This document shows, piece by piece, positions 37,241-47,568 of a stretch of 51,399 nt of DNA (the first letter of the stretch is position 1; the number at the start of each line of letters is the position of its first letter). The stretch covers positions 1-51,399 of the forward strand of contig JAJXWO010000029.1 of NCBI GenBank assembly GCA_021781535.1. Reading direction: 5' to 3'. Source of the stretch: Deltaproteobacteria bacterium. GTDB lineage: Bacteria; Desulfobacterota; Desulfuromonadia; Geobacterales; Pseudopelobacteraceae. A program made the position numbers and the translations under genes. The notes beneath the pieces are model-generated. The model did no database searches, was not told the DNA's origin, and was given only the letters and a program-made list of their open reading frames with translations.

Positions 37241-38308
37241 ATGATGAATTCCCCCACTATTGACATACTTGTTCCCGTCTGGAACGATCCCTTTGAAACC
37301 CGAGCCTGTCTTGCTGCTATCCTCATGCATTCACCCGGAGCGCGTCTGATTATTGTGGACAACGGCAGCAGCCGCGAGACTGAGCTGATGTTGGAGGAGT
37401 TCTCCGAGTCACTGGGCGATCAGGGGTTGTTTATCAAGTCGGAAAAAAATATCGGGCTGGTTGCTGCATTAAATCTCGGTCTGGCCCGTTCAGACAGCGA
37501 TTACACCGTTATTGTCCGTCCGCACGTGTCCGTGCAGGCCGGCTGGCTGGAAGCTCTCGTGAACGCCGCTGAGACAACCGGCTCCGGTATTGTGTCGCCG
37601 TTGTTCAGGGGGGCGGATGCGCCACCCCTGCCGACCCTTGATTCGGGATGTACGGTTATGGAGAGTTGTACAGTCTCTCTGGCGACGCTCCTGTTGCGTA
37701 CCGAGATGCGGATAGTTGCCGGTACCTTTGATGAGAGTCTCGACGGCAACGAATGGTGCGTGAAAGAGTATGTACGGCGCGTCGCTGCTTTTGGGTATCG
37801 CACCTGTATTACCTCGTGCGTCAGTTTGTCCTGCTCTGCCGGACGGCAGTTCGGTTCGGCGCAACGCAGGAATACGATGGCTGAGAATAGCCGGTCAGTG
37901 TACACATCCCGGTGGGGGGCAGGAAGTCACTATTGCGTGTATTTTGGCTCTGATGCTAATACCGGTTCACTGGGCGATACTATTGCTGAACTTCTTGATG
38001 GCGCTCGTCAAGGGCATCGTTTTACGCTGCTGCTACATCGTCGCCAGTATGCCGACTTCCGGAAAAATGGCTGGAATTGCCTGCATACCGGGATAGATCT
38101 GCAACGGATATCAAACCTGTTCCCGTTGCGGGATATTCAAAAGAAGATTAGAATGCTGCAGGGTGTATCACCTGATCTTGTCATGGTACGTGGAAGCAGC
38201 GGGACCATATTTCCGGGCGTTGATAGTGCCATCTCACAGGATGAATTGCTCCGCGCTCTTCGCATCCATACTACAAACATTACTGAACAACCTCAGGAGG
38301 GCGTGTAA
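37241..38308 (+). CDS. Glycosyltransferase family 2-like protein
   Basis: The 355-residue protein starts with a GT-A fold nucleotide-binding half: [31 protein letters not shown] and [21 protein letters not shown]. At the place where the family usually has a DxD-type metal motif it reads [17 protein letters not shown], so the metal site looks altered. The C-terminal third (from about 220) has no family I recognise. The stop overlaps the gmhA start (TAATG), and hldE follows, so it is part of an LPS-core type operon and may add a sugar to LPS. Whether it is still a catalyst is uncertain. Confidence 0.72.
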   Translation: MMNSPTIDILVPVWNDPFETRACLAAILMHSPGARLIIVDNGSSRETELMLEEFSESLGDQGLFIKSEKNIGLVAALNLGLARSDSDYTVIVRPHVSVQAGWLEALVNAAETTGSGIVSPLFRGADAPPLPTLDSGCTVMESCTVSLATLLLRTEMRIVAGTFDESLDGNEWCVKEYVRRVAAFGYRTCITSCVSLSCSAGRQFGSAQRRNTMAENSRSVYTSRWGAGSHYCVYFGSDANTGSLGDTIAELLDGARQGHRFTLLLHRRQYADFRKNGWNCLHTGIDLQRISNLFPLRDIQKKIRMLQGVSPDLVMVRGSSGTIFPGVDSAISQDELLRALRIHTTNITEQPQEGV

Positions 38309-38877
38309 TGATAACAGAGATCGCATCTCAATTGGCGGCCCATCGGGAAATTATCGTCCGAATTGAGCAGGAACTGTCACCCCTGATCGCCGAAATGGTG
38401 ACGCTGCTGGTGAGAACCTTCGAACGCGGCGGTAAGCTGCTTGTCATGGGGAACGGAGGCTCTGCGGCTGATGCCCAGCATTTTGTGGCGGAGATCGTCG
38501 GGCGTTTCAAGATGGAGCGGAGGGGTCTGCCGGCGATTTCTCTCTCAACGGATACTTCTATTTTGACGGCTATCGGTAATGATTATGGGTTTGACAAAGT
38601 TTTTAGACGTCAGGTTGAAGCTTTGGCGGTTCCGGGCGACCTGGTTGTTGGCATTTCCACAAGCGGCAACTCTCCTAACGTGCTGCAGGCGCTGGAACTG
38701 GCGCGAGAAATCGGGTGCTCCACTGTCGGATTGCTCGGCACGGACGGTGGCAGTATCAAGAGTGTCTGCGATGTGGCTCTTGTTGTGCCGACCTCTGATA
38801 CGCCGAGGGTTCAGGAAGGTCACATCACGATCATTCATATTGTCTGCGATTTGCTGGAGAAGAGGATGTTTGCTTGA
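38308..38877 (+). CDS. gmhA: Phosphoheptose isomerase GmhA
   Basis: GmhA converts sedoheptulose 7-phosphate to D-glycero-D-manno-heptose 7-phosphate, the first step towards ADP-heptose for LPS inner core. The 189-residue SIS-domain protein has [21 protein letters not shown], the [17 protein letters not shown] substrate loop, [12 protein letters not shown] and the C-terminal catalytic [17 protein letters not shown] with its Glu and His. It overlaps the glycosyltransferase stop by one base and is 15 bases before hldE. The substrate sedoheptulose 7-phosphate is made by transketolase, encoded at 44812. Confidence 0.95.
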   Translation: MITEIASQLAAHREIIVRIEQELSPLIAEMVTLLVRTFERGGKLLVMGNGGSAADAQHFVAEIVGRFKMERRGLPAISLSTDTSILTAIGNDYGFDKVFRRQVEALAVPGDLVVGISTSGNSPNVLQALELAREIGCSTVGLLGTDGGSIKSVCDVALVVPTSDTPRVQEGHITIIHIVCDLLEKRMFA

Positions 38878-38892
38878 TAAAATGGAGGACGT

Positions 38893-40362
38893 ATGGATCG
38901 TTCAACTGTTGAAACTCTCTTTGCCCATAGTGCAGAAATTCGCTGTCTCGTAGTTGGTGACCTGATGCTGGACGAGTACCTGTGGGGCAAGGCGGATCGT
39001 ATTTCGCCGGAAGCCCCGGTGCTGGTGGTTGATGTCGTTCGCGAAGAACTGCGTCTGGGTGGAGCCGGAAATGTGGTGAATAATCTGGCGGCGCTGGGAG
39101 CACAGGTCTCTGTCTGTTCGGTCGTTGGCGATGACCGGAATGGTCGTGAGCTGCTGGGGCAATTTTGCTATCACCATATTGATACCCGGGCGATCTTTCA
39201 GGATCCTGAGCGCAGGACCAGTCGGAAAACGAGAGTCGTTGCAGCTCATCAGCAGATCGTCCGTATTGATCGAGAATCGCGTGACGCATTGCCGGCTGCT
39301 GTTGAACAGCAGCTTTGTGCCTGGATAGCCGCCAATGCCAAAGAATTCAAGGTTATCGTGCTATCAGATTACAACAAGGGAGTAGTGACTCCCGCCGTCA
39401 TCGCCTCGGTAATTTCTGCTGCTGCTGCGATCAACATACCGGTTCTGGTTGATCCAAAGGGGACGGATTATGCCCGCTATGGCGGGGCAACGCTGCTGAC
39501 GCCGAATCGCAAGGAGGCAGAGGCTGCATCCGGAATTCACATTACCGATACCGCTTCTCTGGCACAGGCCGCAGAGGTTATCATGAATGTGGCTGGTTTG
39601 TCGCACCTGCTGGTTACCCGTAGTGAAGAGGGAATGTCGCTTTTCTCGCGGGAGAATGGCGTTGTCCATATTCCTACCGTTGCCCGCGAGGTTTTTGATG
39701 TTTCCGGGGCCGGTGATACGGTGCTTGCAGCGCTGGCAGTCGGCATCGCAGCCGGTTTCACTATGGCTGAAGCGGCTCGCCTGGCCAATGTTGCTGCAGG
39801 TATTGCCGTTGGCAAACTGGGAACCTCAATCGTTACACCGCAGGAAATCATCGATACTGTTTCGCGGGCTCACAAGGACAGCTACGCAAAAATAAAGAGC
39901 CTGGATGTACTGGTTGGCTTGATGACGGCGGAAAAAAGCAGGGGTAAACGGATTGTTTTCACCAATGGCTGCTTTGACCTGCTACATGCAGGACACGTAA
40001 AATATCTGCAAAAAGCCCGGAGTCTTGGCGACCTGCTGATACTGGGGCTCAACAGTGATACCTCCGTGCGTCGTCTGAAAGGGCCGAAGCGGCCATTGAT
40101 TGACCAGGATGAACGTGCCCATCTTCTGGCAGCCCTGGATTGCGTTGACTATGTCGTTGTTTTTGACGAGGATACCCCATTAGAGTTGATAACCGCTCTT
40201 GAGCCGCACATTCTGGCCAAGGGGGGCGATTATTCGCTGGATCAGGTTGTCGGAAGAGACCTTGTTGAAGCGAATGGCGGCCGGGTAGAGCTGGTTGACT
40301 TTGTGGATGGCAAATCAACAACAAATATCATTGAACGCATTCTTGAACTCTATTCAGTGTGA
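38893..40362 (+). CDS. hldE: Bifunctional heptose 7-phosphate kinase / heptose 1-phosphate adenylyltransferase HldE
   Basis: HldE catalyses two steps of ADP-heptose synthesis. The 489-residue protein has an N-terminal ribokinase-fold kinase (about 1-325) with [29 protein letters not shown] and the anion hole [16 protein letters not shown], and a C-terminal nucleotidyltransferase (about 350-489) with [17 protein letters not shown], the HxGH-type motif. The full two-domain form is usual for proteobacteria. It starts with an ATG after GGAGG and follows gmhA directly. Confidence 0.96.
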   Translation: MDRSTVETLFAHSAEIRCLVVGDLMLDEYLWGKADRISPEAPVLVVDVVREELRLGGAGNVVNNLAALGAQVSVCSVVGDDRNGRELLGQFCYHHIDTRAIFQDPERRTSRKTRVVAAHQQIVRIDRESRDALPAAVEQQLCAWIAANAKEFKVIVLSDYNKGVVTPAVIASVISAAAAINIPVLVDPKGTDYARYGGATLLTPNRKEAEAASGIHITDTASLAQAAEVIMNVAGLSHLLVTRSEEGMSLFSRENGVVHIPTVAREVFDVSGAGDTVLAALAVGIAAGFTMAEAARLANVAAGIAVGKLGTSIVTPQEIIDTVSRAHKDSYAKIKSLDVLVGLMTAEKSRGKRIVFTNGCFDLLHAGHVKYLQKARSLGDLLILGLNSDTSVRRLKGPKRPLIDQDERAHLLAALDCVDYVVVFDEDTPLELITALEPHILAKGGDYSLDQVVGRDLVEANGGRVELVDFVDGKSTTNIIERILELYSV

Positions 40363-40557
40363 TAGTTTCACTGCCGTATACGAGCGGTGGTATTTGCGCA
40401 CGTCCATCCTTACCCCTCTCTAAAAAACCGTACTATTCCTCTCTCGCCTGGTCTGGTCTGGTATTGACATCATCTGGCTTATTAGTCTGGTTTTTGGCTC
40501 AATTTTCTGGTATGAGAACACATTCCTTGATTAATTGCATTGCAGACAGGAGCGGAT

Positions 40558-41298
40558 ATGGCCGATAACACTGAACCACGCAAGGAACTCTGGATATTGG
40601 GTATAAAGCCCGGTAGTGGACGTGAAGAGATCCTTTCCTCGTATCTAGGCGCAGGTGGGTACATTTGTAAGGTTGAACAGTATGAAAACCTTGAGGCAGG
40701 GCGGCCATTGGGGATTGTGCTGGATATTTCCCCGTTCTCCGAAGATGGATGGGGAATATTGCTAAAAATCAAAAACTCGCCGATAACCCGCGATATCCCG
40801 GTGCTCCCGGTATTTCTCAGTGAAAAGGGGAAGGTCGGCGGAGTATTTCCAGTCGCCGGGTTTTTTACACTTCCGGTTGATGCGCAGTACCTTCAGAATC
40901 GACTAGCTGTCTATGGGTTGACTGAAGAAGCTGAAACCTGGGATCTGCAATCGCTGGTGGTATCGCGGAGCGGAGAAGAAAAACTTTCGAAGGCGATCGA
41001 AGCGTTAGGATTCGAGGTTATTAGGGGGTATACCGGCAAGGAAGCGTTGGCCCTTGCTTCCATCCATCCAGTGTACCTGGCATTCTGCAGCCAGATGCTG
41101 CTGGATATGTCGGCATTCGAGCTGCAGGAACGGCTTCGTCTGGACCCGTACAGTAGCAATACACCCATGTTTGTACTGCTGAAAGATGACATGAAGGTTG
41201 GAGAAAAACAGGCTATGAGCAGAGAAATTGCCCATCTGGTCAGAAAAAAACAGCTTTCATGTGACGAGTTTCTGGCGTATCTGCGGCGCAGGGAATAA
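40558..41298 (+). CDS. Protein with two degenerate receiver-like segments, function unknown
   Basis: The 246-residue protein has no signal peptide or membrane helix. Two alpha/beta segments (about 8-115 and 125-240) resemble receiver domains: GIVLDISPFSEDGWGILLKIKNS matches the phospho-acceptor strand and following helix, with Asp preserved in the first (VLDIS), while the second reads YLAFCSQMLLDMSAFELQERL with no Asp at the expected place. I know no named family. The ATG at 40558 has AGGAG eight bases upstream; an earlier in-frame ATG at 40540 lacks one. It stands alone between hldE and a two-way terminator and may be a regulator that no longer uses phosphorylation, but this is inference. 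Confidence 0.68.
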   Translation: MADNTEPRKELWILGIKPGSGREEILSSYLGAGGYICKVEQYENLEAGRPLGIVLDISPFSEDGWGILLKIKNSPITRDIPVLPVFLSEKGKVGGVFPVAGFFTLPVDAQYLQNRLAVYGLTEEAETWDLQSLVVSRSGEEKLSKAIEALGFEVIRGYTGKEALALASIHPVYLAFCSQMLLDMSAFELQERLRLDPYSSNTPMFVLLKDDMKVGEKQAMSREIAHLVRKKQLSCDEFLAYLRRRE

Positions 41299-41320
41299 AA
41301 CGGTACGGGACATGACGCAC

Positions 41321-41359
41321 AAAACAGCCGCTCCCCGGTATCGGGTGAGCGGCTGTTTT
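41321..41359. terminator. Two-way intrinsic terminator
   Basis: The inverted repeat AAAACAGCCGCTC (41321-41333) / GAGCGGCTGTTTT (41347-41359) is a perfect 13-base pair with a 13-base loop. It gives a T run on either strand and sits between two convergent genes. Confidence 0.9.
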
Positions 41360-41400
41360 AATTTCAATTTCAAATCAAGGTTGTCATGTGATCTACTGCG

Positions 41401-42474
41401 TTACAACAGACCATTCAGATTCTTGATCTCGATACTGGCTTTGGCGCGCAGGTCTTTAAGCCATTGACTGAAGCGCTCTTCTGACTTTTTGCGGTAGAGG
41501 ATGTCTTCAATATCCGCTTTAACGCTCTCGAATGGTTTGGTTGTGCCTGCCACCCGCGCTTCAAGTTTAATGATGTGAAAACCGATCGGTGTGGACACGA
41601 GACCGCTGATCTCGCCAGGTTTCAGGGAAAGGATGACTTTTTCCAGTTCCGGTTGCATATCACCTTTTTTAAAGCTGCCCAGATCACCGCCATCTTTACG
41701 AGCAGCCGGGTCTTCTGAGAATTCTTTTGCCAGTTCGGCAAAATCTTTGCCTTTTTTGGCATCTGCAAGGACCGCAAGTGCAGTGGTTTTGGCGCGCGTT
41801 ATCTCCTCTGGAGAGGCTTTCGGACCCGTTTTAAAAAAAATGTGCCGGGCGCGGTAGGTTTCCTCTCCGGTATATTTTGCCAGATTGGCCGTGTAATAGT
41901 CACGCATCTCGGTTTCACTCACGACCACCTTTGATCGGACTTCCATGCTGACGAGTTTCAGTTTTTCAAGCTGTTCCCGGAGTTGTGCACGATACTGATC
42001 CATGGTAAGGCCCTGTTTGCCAAGAGCCGTTATTAATGCTTCCTGCGAAGGAATATTATTCTGCTTGCGCACATCATCAATCGCCTGTTGAATTTCCTCT
42101 TCGGAAACGTGGATATTCAATTCCTTGATTTTCTGTGCGGTCAATTTTTTTTCAATGAGCAGGTCAAGGGCTGTGTGGCGAATACGGCTCCGAGCTTCGT
42201 TGGTTAAAGCTCCTTTTTTCTCCGCTTCATTGATCGCAGGCTGCGCTTGCTGGTCGACCTCATACAGAGTTATTATCTCGTCGTTCACAATTGCTGCAAT
42301 TGCATTTATAACTTTGTATGGTTTCTTTATCTCGTCTGAAGCGAGAGGTGGCTTGTTTGTTGTGAGCGTTGTTGCTGCCGGAGCCTTGGTGACAACCGCA
42401 TTGTTTCCGGCACACCCGCCTGTCATAAGCAGAGCCAGAATGGCTGCCACAGCTGCCAAATTATATTGCTTCAT
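41401..42474 (-). CDS. Parvulin-type peptidyl-prolyl isomerase lipoprotein, SurA/PrsA-like
   Basis: The 357-residue protein is a periplasmic folding chaperone. Its signal peptide ends in a lipobox with LLMTGGC, so Cys21 would be lipidated. A SurA-like N-terminal chaperone part follows (NAIAAIVNDEIITLYEVD, about 46-200). The parvulin isomerase domain (about 205-320) has YRARHIFFKTG, GGDLGSFKKGDMQPELEK and TPIGFHIIKLEAR. The start ATG at 42472-42474 fits the signal peptide and has AAGGG ten bases upstream; an ATG 24 bases earlier would put charged residues ahead of it. It follows a second parvulin gene after a terminator. Confidence 0.88.
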   Translation of the reverse strand: MKQYNLAAVAAILALLMTGGCAGNNAVVTKAPAATTLTTNKPPLASDEIKKPYKVINAIAAIVNDEIITLYEVDQQAQPAINEAEKKGALTNEARSRIRHTALDLLIEKKLTAQKIKELNIHVSEEEIQQAIDDVRKQNNIPSQEALITALGKQGLTMDQYRAQLREQLEKLKLVSMEVRSKVVVSETEMRDYYTANLAKYTGEETYRARHIFFKTGPKASPEEITRAKTTALAVLADAKKGKDFAELAKEFSEDPAARKDGGDLGSFKKGDMQPELEKVILSLKPGEISGLVSTPIGFHIIKLEARVAGTTKPFESVKADIEDILYRKKSEERFSQWLKDLRAKASIEIKNLNGLL

Positions 42475-42504
42475 GGTTTCAAACCCTTTTGCTTCCATAG
42501 ATGT

Positions 42505-42546
42505 AAAAACCGGAAGAGGGGATATGTTCCCGCACTTCCGGTTTTT
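42505..42546 (-). terminator. Intrinsic terminator between the two parvulin genes
   Basis: The perfect 12-base inverted repeat AAAAACCGGAAG (42505-42516) / CTTCCGGTTTTT (42535-42546) closes an 18-base loop and gives a T run on the minus strand after the upstream parvulin gene (42585-43523). It also has a T run on the plus strand. Confidence 0.85.
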
Positions 42547-42584
42547 ATCCGCTTAGAATATGCCGACACGAGGCCTGGCAGCCA

Positions 42585-43523
42585 CTATTTTTTTTCGGGA
42601 GTTGCCGGTTTGGCAGCTTCAGCAGGATTTTTCTCGTCGGCTTTTGCGCCAATGCTATTGAGAACATCCTCATTTATTGTAATCTTGGCGGTTTTTTTCA
42701 ATTCATCTTTAATCTTCTGAAATATTTCCTGCTGTTTAGACGGCATAATTGCGCCTTTGATCTGCTCTTTTACTTCCTCAAAGGGGCGGATGCCGGCGGG
42801 GCGTTTGCCGGTCAGCTTGATGATGTGGTAGCCGAAGTCGGATTTGACAATACCGGAAATCTGCCCTTCCTTAAGCGCGAGGGCAGCTTTTTCGAAAGCA
42901 GGCACCATGCTGCCTTTGCCGAACCAGCCCAAATCACCACCCTTTGCAGCGGAAGAATCTACGGAGTATTTTTTAGCCAGCTCATCAAATTTCGCGCCGG
43001 CCTTAAGCTTGGCCAGGATGTCCTGTGCTTCTTTTTCAGTTTTTACCAGGATATGGCTTGCCCTGATCTGCTCTCCGGACTTGAATTTGTCTTTGTTCTG
43101 CTCATAAAACTTTTTCAGGTCTTCATCGGAAACTTTGGCTTCGGTCTCAACTTTTTTCTTGAGAAACGATTCCACAATCAGACGTTTTTTGAGATCCTGA
43201 AGCTTTTCTGCAATTTCCGGGCTCTTGTCGAGGCCATCCTTCGCTGCCTGCTGCAAAATGAGTTCGCGGATGATCATGGTGTCGAGCATCTCTTTGCGCC
43301 CTTGGGGGGTATCGGCCATTGCCTTCAGGTATTCAGGCAGATTTTTCAGCTCACGGTCGAAGTCGCCGGTGGTAATGGTGCCACTATTGACATCTGCCAG
43401 AACCTTACCCTCTTTTTTACCCTGAGATTGTGACTCGTCAGAGGTGGCGCCTCCTTGGCAGCCGACAAGTGCAACCACGCAAATGGTGGCCGTAATCAGT
43501 TTTGTTATGGTAGTGAAATTCAC
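42585..43523 (-). CDS. Parvulin-type peptidyl-prolyl isomerase lipoprotein, PpiC/PrsA-like
   Basis: The 312-residue protein is a second periplasmic cis-trans prolyl isomerase. The signal peptide ends in VVALVGC, so Cys22 is the likely lipidated residue. The linker after it is rich in Ser, Gln and Gly. A helical chaperone part (about 45-150) precedes the isomerase domain (about 155-250) with IRASHILVKTEKEAQDIL, GGDLGWFGKGSMVPAFEKA and DFGYHIIKLTGKR. The C-terminal tail is Lys/Ala/Pro/Glu-rich. It lies divergent from thiL across 205 bases with no other gene. Confidence 0.9.
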   Translation of the reverse strand: MNFTTITKLITATICVVALVGCQGGATSDESQSQGKKEGKVLADVNSGTITTGDFDRELKNLPEYLKAMADTPQGRKEMLDTMIIRELILQQAAKDGLDKSPEIAEKLQDLKKRLIVESFLKKKVETEAKVSDEDLKKFYEQNKDKFKSGEQIRASHILVKTEKEAQDILAKLKAGAKFDELAKKYSVDSSAAKGGDLGWFGKGSMVPAFEKAALALKEGQISGIVKSDFGYHIIKLTGKRPAGIRPFEEVKEQIKGAIMPSKQQEIFQKIKDELKKTAKITINEDVLNSIGAKADEKNPAEAAKPATPEKK

Positions 43524-43728
43524 GTAGAGCTCCTTTTTATTACTATTCTAGTGTGTGTAAACCACTAAAAACTAGCATAACACTCCGGTGGTTGCAACAT
43601 TATTTCACAACCCTACTTAATGGTTTTTGCTTGCCATTAAAGCTCGGTACGGTACAATGGGCAGCTCATAAAAAAGGGACTGAAACTGTTCCGTTCTACT
43701 TCCAGATATCTCCAGAAGAGACACAACC

Positions 43729-44790
43729 GTGACCCATAAATTACCATGTACACTTTCCACTATTGGTGAATTTGGCCTGATCTCCCGCATTGCTGCTGGC
43801 GTTTCCGGACATGAAAATATCATTACCGGTATAGGTGATGATGCTGCGGTGACCGCCATCACGGCTGGCATGCAGTTGCTCACTTCTACCGATATGCTGG
43901 TGGAGGATGTACATTTCCGTCGTTCATGGCACGATCCCTACCGTCTGGGTCGCAAATCATTGGCCGTCAGTATTTCCGATATCGCTGCCATGGGCGGCAT
44001 CCCGTGCTGGGCGCTACTCTCTCTGGCTATCCCTCCGGAACTTCCACTGGAGTTTGTAGATGATTTTATGCGCGGTTTTCTCGCAATGGCATCAGAAAAT
44101 CAGGTTTTCCTGATCGGTGGTGATACCTGTTCGTCACGCTCAGGTCTTACCGTTTCAGTGACAATCATGGGAGAGCAATATCCGGGCATGATTGTGCGGC
44201 GCTCCGGTGCGCTGCCGGATGATGATATCTGGGTTACCGGCACGTTGGGTGATGCGGCGCTGGGACTGGAAATAGTGGAGGATGCCGACTCTGCCCCGTT
44301 GACTGGTAATCGGCTACCAAAACGGAGGTCATCGAACGGAATCGGAGACGACCCACAGTTTCTTATTAATCGTCTGCTCGACCCGACCCCCCGTGTCTCT
44401 GCTGCTTTGGCATTGGCTGAATCTGCAGTGTCAACTGCCATGATTGACGTTAGTGATGGCATTTTGGCTGATTACGGGCATCTTGCCGAACAGTCGGGCG
44501 TCGGAGGCTGTATTCAACTTGATGATCTCCCGCTTTCCGCCAGCTTCCGCAGGCACACTGCACATCTTCCTGTTATTCCTTACCATCTGGCGCTTTCCGG
44601 AGGAGAGGATTACGAACTCTGTTTTACTGCTCACCGTTCAAAACGGGAAAAAATTATCGACTATGTGAAAAATAGTGGCATTGCAGCGACACGTATTGGT
44701 ATAGTAACAAGTTCTCCAGAGGTGACGGTTGTCAATCGTGACGGCAGCCGGTACACTGCACAGATTGAGGGTTTTAACCATTTTATATAA
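43729..44790 (+). CDS. thiL: Thiamine-monophosphate kinase ThiL
   Basis: ThiL phosphorylates thiamine monophosphate to thiamine diphosphate, the active cofactor. The 353-residue PurM-like protein has GEFGLISRI at the start, TGIGDDAAV, TSTDMLVEDVHFR, the metal- and ATP-binding SISDIAAMGG, GGDTCSSRSGLTVSVTIMG, MIDVSDGILADYGHLAEQSGVG, and SGGEDYELCFTA. The start is GTG at 43729; no in-frame ATG lies near and AGAAGAG precedes it. It is just upstream of transketolase, an enzyme that uses thiamine diphosphate, which may be meaningful or chance. Confidence 0.95.
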   Translation: MTHKLPCTLSTIGEFGLISRIAAGVSGHENIITGIGDDAAVTAITAGMQLLTSTDMLVEDVHFRRSWHDPYRLGRKSLAVSISDIAAMGGIPCWALLSLAIPPELPLEFVDDFMRGFLAMASENQVFLIGGDTCSSRSGLTVSVTIMGEQYPGMIVRRSGALPDDDIWVTGTLGDAALGLEIVEDADSAPLTGNRLPKRRSSNGIGDDPQFLINRLLDPTPRVSAALALAESAVSTAMIDVSDGILADYGHLAEQSGVGGCIQLDDLPLSASFRRHTAHLPVIPYHLALSGGEDYELCFTAHRSKREKIIDYVKNSGIAATRIGIVTSSPEVTVVNRDGSRYTAQIEGFNHFI

Positions 44791-44811
44791 CCAGATGAAA
44801 GGAACTTATCC

Positions 44812-46812
44812 ATGCACCACATTATGATTCCCGCTGTCAAGGCCCGGCGTTGCGCTGACGCCATCCGTATGATTTCTGCCGAGGCGGTAGAGAGGGCTAA
44901 CTCCGGTCATCCAGGTCTCCCGATGGGAGCTGCTGACTGTGCTGTCGCCCTGTGGGGCAATTTCCTCGAATTTAATCCGGAGGATCCGCGTTGGCCCAAC
45001 CGAGATCGATTTATTCTTTCAGCAGGTCATGGTTCAATGCTTCTTTATTCACTGCTACATCTCTTCGGTTTTGACCTGCCGATGGAAGAGATCAAAAACT
45101 TTCGCCAGTGGGGGAGCAAGACTCCGGGGCATCCGGAGTTCGGCCACACGGTCGGCGTTGAAGTCACTACAGGGCCATTGGGACAAGGCTTTGCTAATGG
45201 TGTCGGCATGGGCATCGCTTCCCGGATGGCTGCGGAACGTTTTAATACTACTGATTTCAAACCGATTAATCACTTCATCTATACTCTGCTTGGGGACGGT
45301 TGTTTGCAGGAAGGAATTAGTTATGAAGCGGCTGCGCTGGCTGGCCACCTCAAACTGGGCAACCTGATCTACATCTACGACAGTAACAGCATTACGATTG
45401 AAGGGAAGACCGACCTGGCCTGGTCGGAGGATGTGGAAGGGCGCTTTATTGCCAGCGGCTGGCATGTTCAAAAAATCGATGGTCACGACAATGATCAGAT
45501 TGTCGCTGCGATCGCCGCAGCCAAGTCTGAAACCGGCAAACCTTCGATCATAATAGCTACCACTCATATTGCATACGGTAGTCCCGCCAAGCAGGATTCG
45601 TCCGGTGCACACGGTTCGCCGCTTGGCAAGGACGAGATCGCGGCAGTCCGTGCCAACCTGGGATGGGATGCCGCTCCGTTTGAGGTTCCGCAGGATGTGC
45701 ATGACACCTGCCAGCTACGGGTCGAAGAACTGAAACAGCATTACGCCGCCTGGCAGCGTGGCTTCGCATCATGGCATGCAGCCAATCCGGAAAAATCCAA
45801 ACTGTGGGATGAGATGTGGCATAAACATCTGCCCGCAAATCTGACTGACGAACTGTTGTCGGTCGTTGCCGGCAAAGACGGCGCTACCCGTGCTCTCTCT
45901 GGAACGGTGCTGCAAAAGGTGGCAGCGCTTATTCCCTCTGTTGTTGGCGGTTCGGCAGACCTGTCTCCCTCTAACAACAGTGACATCAAGGGAGCTGGCT
46001 CGGTGCAGGCCGGCAGTTTTGCCGGACGCAATCTTCACTTCGGCATTCGTGAACATGCTATGGGCGCCATCATAAACGGCATGGCACTCTATGGTTGTTT
46101 TATCCCGTATGGCGCTACCTTCCTGGTCTTTTCTGATTACTGCCGCCCGTCAGTCCGGCTTTCAGCCTTGATGGGAGCACAGTCGATCTATATTTTCACC
46201 CATGATTCCTTTTTTGTCGGCGAAGACGGACCGACGCACCAACCGGTTGAACATGTCGCATCACTGCGTTTAATCCCTGGCCTGCAGGTCATTCGCCCGG
46301 CAGATGGGATTGAAACTGCTCTGGCCTGGCAGGCTGCCCTGCAATATAACGGCCCGACCGCGCTGATCCTGACCCGTCAGAAACTCCCGGTGATCGCCAG
46401 GGCAGCTTCGTTTAGTGCGGGTGACGTGCTCAAAGGGGGATACGTTGTTTCTTCTCCGGATGGTACACCTGATGCCGTTATCATGGCCAGCGGTTCCGAA
46501 GTGCATGTGGCAGCAGAAGCGGCTGCAACGCTGGCCTCGCAGGGCATAAAAGTCCGCGTTGTCTCGGTGCCCTGCCTGGAAACCTTCCTCGCCCAGCCGG
46601 CAGAGTATCGGAACCAGGTGCTTCCGGCCGGTATTCCGCGGATAGCTTTTGAGGCTGGACGGAGTGCCTCGTGGGGGTGCCTGATCGGGTGTGACGGGCT
46701 CTTTATCGGAATAGAGCATTTTGGTGCGTCAGCGCCGGACAAAATTCTGGCTGAACAGTTTGGGTTCACCACGCCACAGGTAGCTGAAAAGATCGCGACA
46801 TTTTTGAAATAG
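44812..46812 (+). CDS. tkt: Transketolase
   Basis: Transketolase moves two-carbon units between sugar phosphates in the pentose phosphate pathway. The 666-residue protein has the expected [13 protein letters not shown] start, the [10 protein letters not shown] and [14 protein letters not shown] segments, and the thiamine diphosphate/metal motif [20 protein letters not shown] with DSNSITIEG. The central pyrimidine domain carries [19 protein letters not shown], and the sugar-phosphate site has [18 protein letters not shown]. It supplies sedoheptulose 7-phosphate for the heptose genes and erythrose 4-phosphate for the DAHP synthase encoded 2.7 kb downstream. AAAGGAAC precedes the ATG. Confidence 0.96.
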   Translation: MHHIMIPAVKARRCADAIRMISAEAVERANSGHPGLPMGAADCAVALWGNFLEFNPEDPRWPNRDRFILSAGHGSMLLYSLLHLFGFDLPMEEIKNFRQWGSKTPGHPEFGHTVGVEVTTGPLGQGFANGVGMGIASRMAAERFNTTDFKPINHFIYTLLGDGCLQEGISYEAAALAGHLKLGNLIYIYDSNSITIEGKTDLAWSEDVEGRFIASGWHVQKIDGHDNDQIVAAIAAAKSETGKPSIIIATTHIAYGSPAKQDSSGAHGSPLGKDEIAAVRANLGWDAAPFEVPQDVHDTCQLRVEELKQHYAAWQRGFASWHAANPEKSKLWDEMWHKHLPANLTDELLSVVAGKDGATRALSGTVLQKVAALIPSVVGGSADLSPSNNSDIKGAGSVQAGSFAGRNLHFGIREHAMGAIINGMALYGCFIPYGATFLVFSDYCRPSVRLSALMGAQSIYIFTHDSFFVGEDGPTHQPVEHVASLRLIPGLQVIRPADGIETALAWQAALQYNGPTALILTRQKLPVIARAASFSAGDVLKGGYVVSSPDGTPDAVIMASGSEVHVAAEAAATLASQGIKVRVVSVPCLETFLAQPAEYRNQVLPAGIPRIAFEAGRSASWGCLIGCDGLFIGIEHFGASAPDKILAEQFGFTTPQVAEKIATFLK

Positions 46813-46832
46813 AGAGCAAATCCGGGATTTTC

Positions 46833-47522
46833 ATGGAACTGATTGAACAACTAAAAAAACCGCTGCTTTTTTCCGGTTTGAATAATGCCGATCTTGCTGA
46901 ACTTGCTGCTATTACAGTTCGACGCGCCTTCGTGAGGGGGGAAACCCTGTTCAGTGAAGGAGAGGAAGCTACCGGTTTCTATCTGCTGATATCAGGAAGC
47001 ATCAAGCTCTGCCGGATGTCACCGGATGGGCGCGAAAAAGTGCTCCATTTTGTCCAGCCGCGCGAAACCTTTGCCGAAGCTGCCTTTTTTGGGGATGGCA
47101 AATACCCTGCCGAAGCTCGCGCCATGGAAGCGGGGGAGGTGCTGTATCTTCCGCGTCAGGGCTTTATGGAGCTGATGAGCCATAATCCCAACTTTGCCTT
47201 TAATCTGGTCGTATCGCTCTCGCTTATGCTGCGTCAGTTTGTCCGCCAGATTGAAGAGCTTTCCTTTGCCGATGTTACTTCACGCCTGGCATCCTTCCTT
47301 GTGCGGCGCGCAGCTGAGGATTCGACCAAATTTGGCGGTATCATCTATATTGATCTGGGGATCAAGAAGGGTGAACTTGCATCCCGTCTGGGAACCGCGA
47401 GCGAGACAATTTCCCGAACTCTCCGCAAGTTGAAGGATGAAGGGATTATTGAAGTGCAAGGGAATCGGGTGGTAGTACACCAGATGGAAAAGCTTCAGAA
47501 GCTGTCGGAGCGCCATGAGTAG
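46833..47522 (+). CDS. Crp/Fnr family transcription regulator
   Basis: The 229-residue protein has an N-terminal cyclic-nucleotide-binding-type barrel (about 10-125; GETLFSEGEEATGFYLLISG), a long dimer helix and a C-terminal winged helix with the HTH KKGELASRLGTASETISRTLRKL (about 173-195). There are no N-terminal cysteines for an FNR iron-sulfur cluster. The phosphate-binding region reads FGDGKYPAEARA, which lacks the typical cAMP-contact residues I would expect in Crp, so the effector is uncertain. It lies 20 bases after tkt and 46 bases before the DAHP synthase, probably in one transcript. Confidence 0.9.
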   Translation: MELIEQLKKPLLFSGLNNADLAELAAITVRRAFVRGETLFSEGEEATGFYLLISGSIKLCRMSPDGREKVLHFVQPRETFAEAAFFGDGKYPAEARAMEAGEVLYLPRQGFMELMSHNPNFAFNLVVSLSLMLRQFVRQIEELSFADVTSRLASFLVRRAAEDSTKFGGIIYIDLGIKKGELASRLGTASETISRTLRKLKDEGIIEVQGNRVVVHQMEKLQKLSERHE

Positions 47523-47568
47523 AAGTTGTTAATTGAATTGTACTGGATTCCGAACGGGAGATAATCAG

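Noticed and set aside
40464..40494. TTGACA with TTATTA 19 bases later as a promoter for the receiver-like gene at 40558
   Set aside because: The spacing is too long and the -10 is weak, so the promoter cannot be supported by eye.
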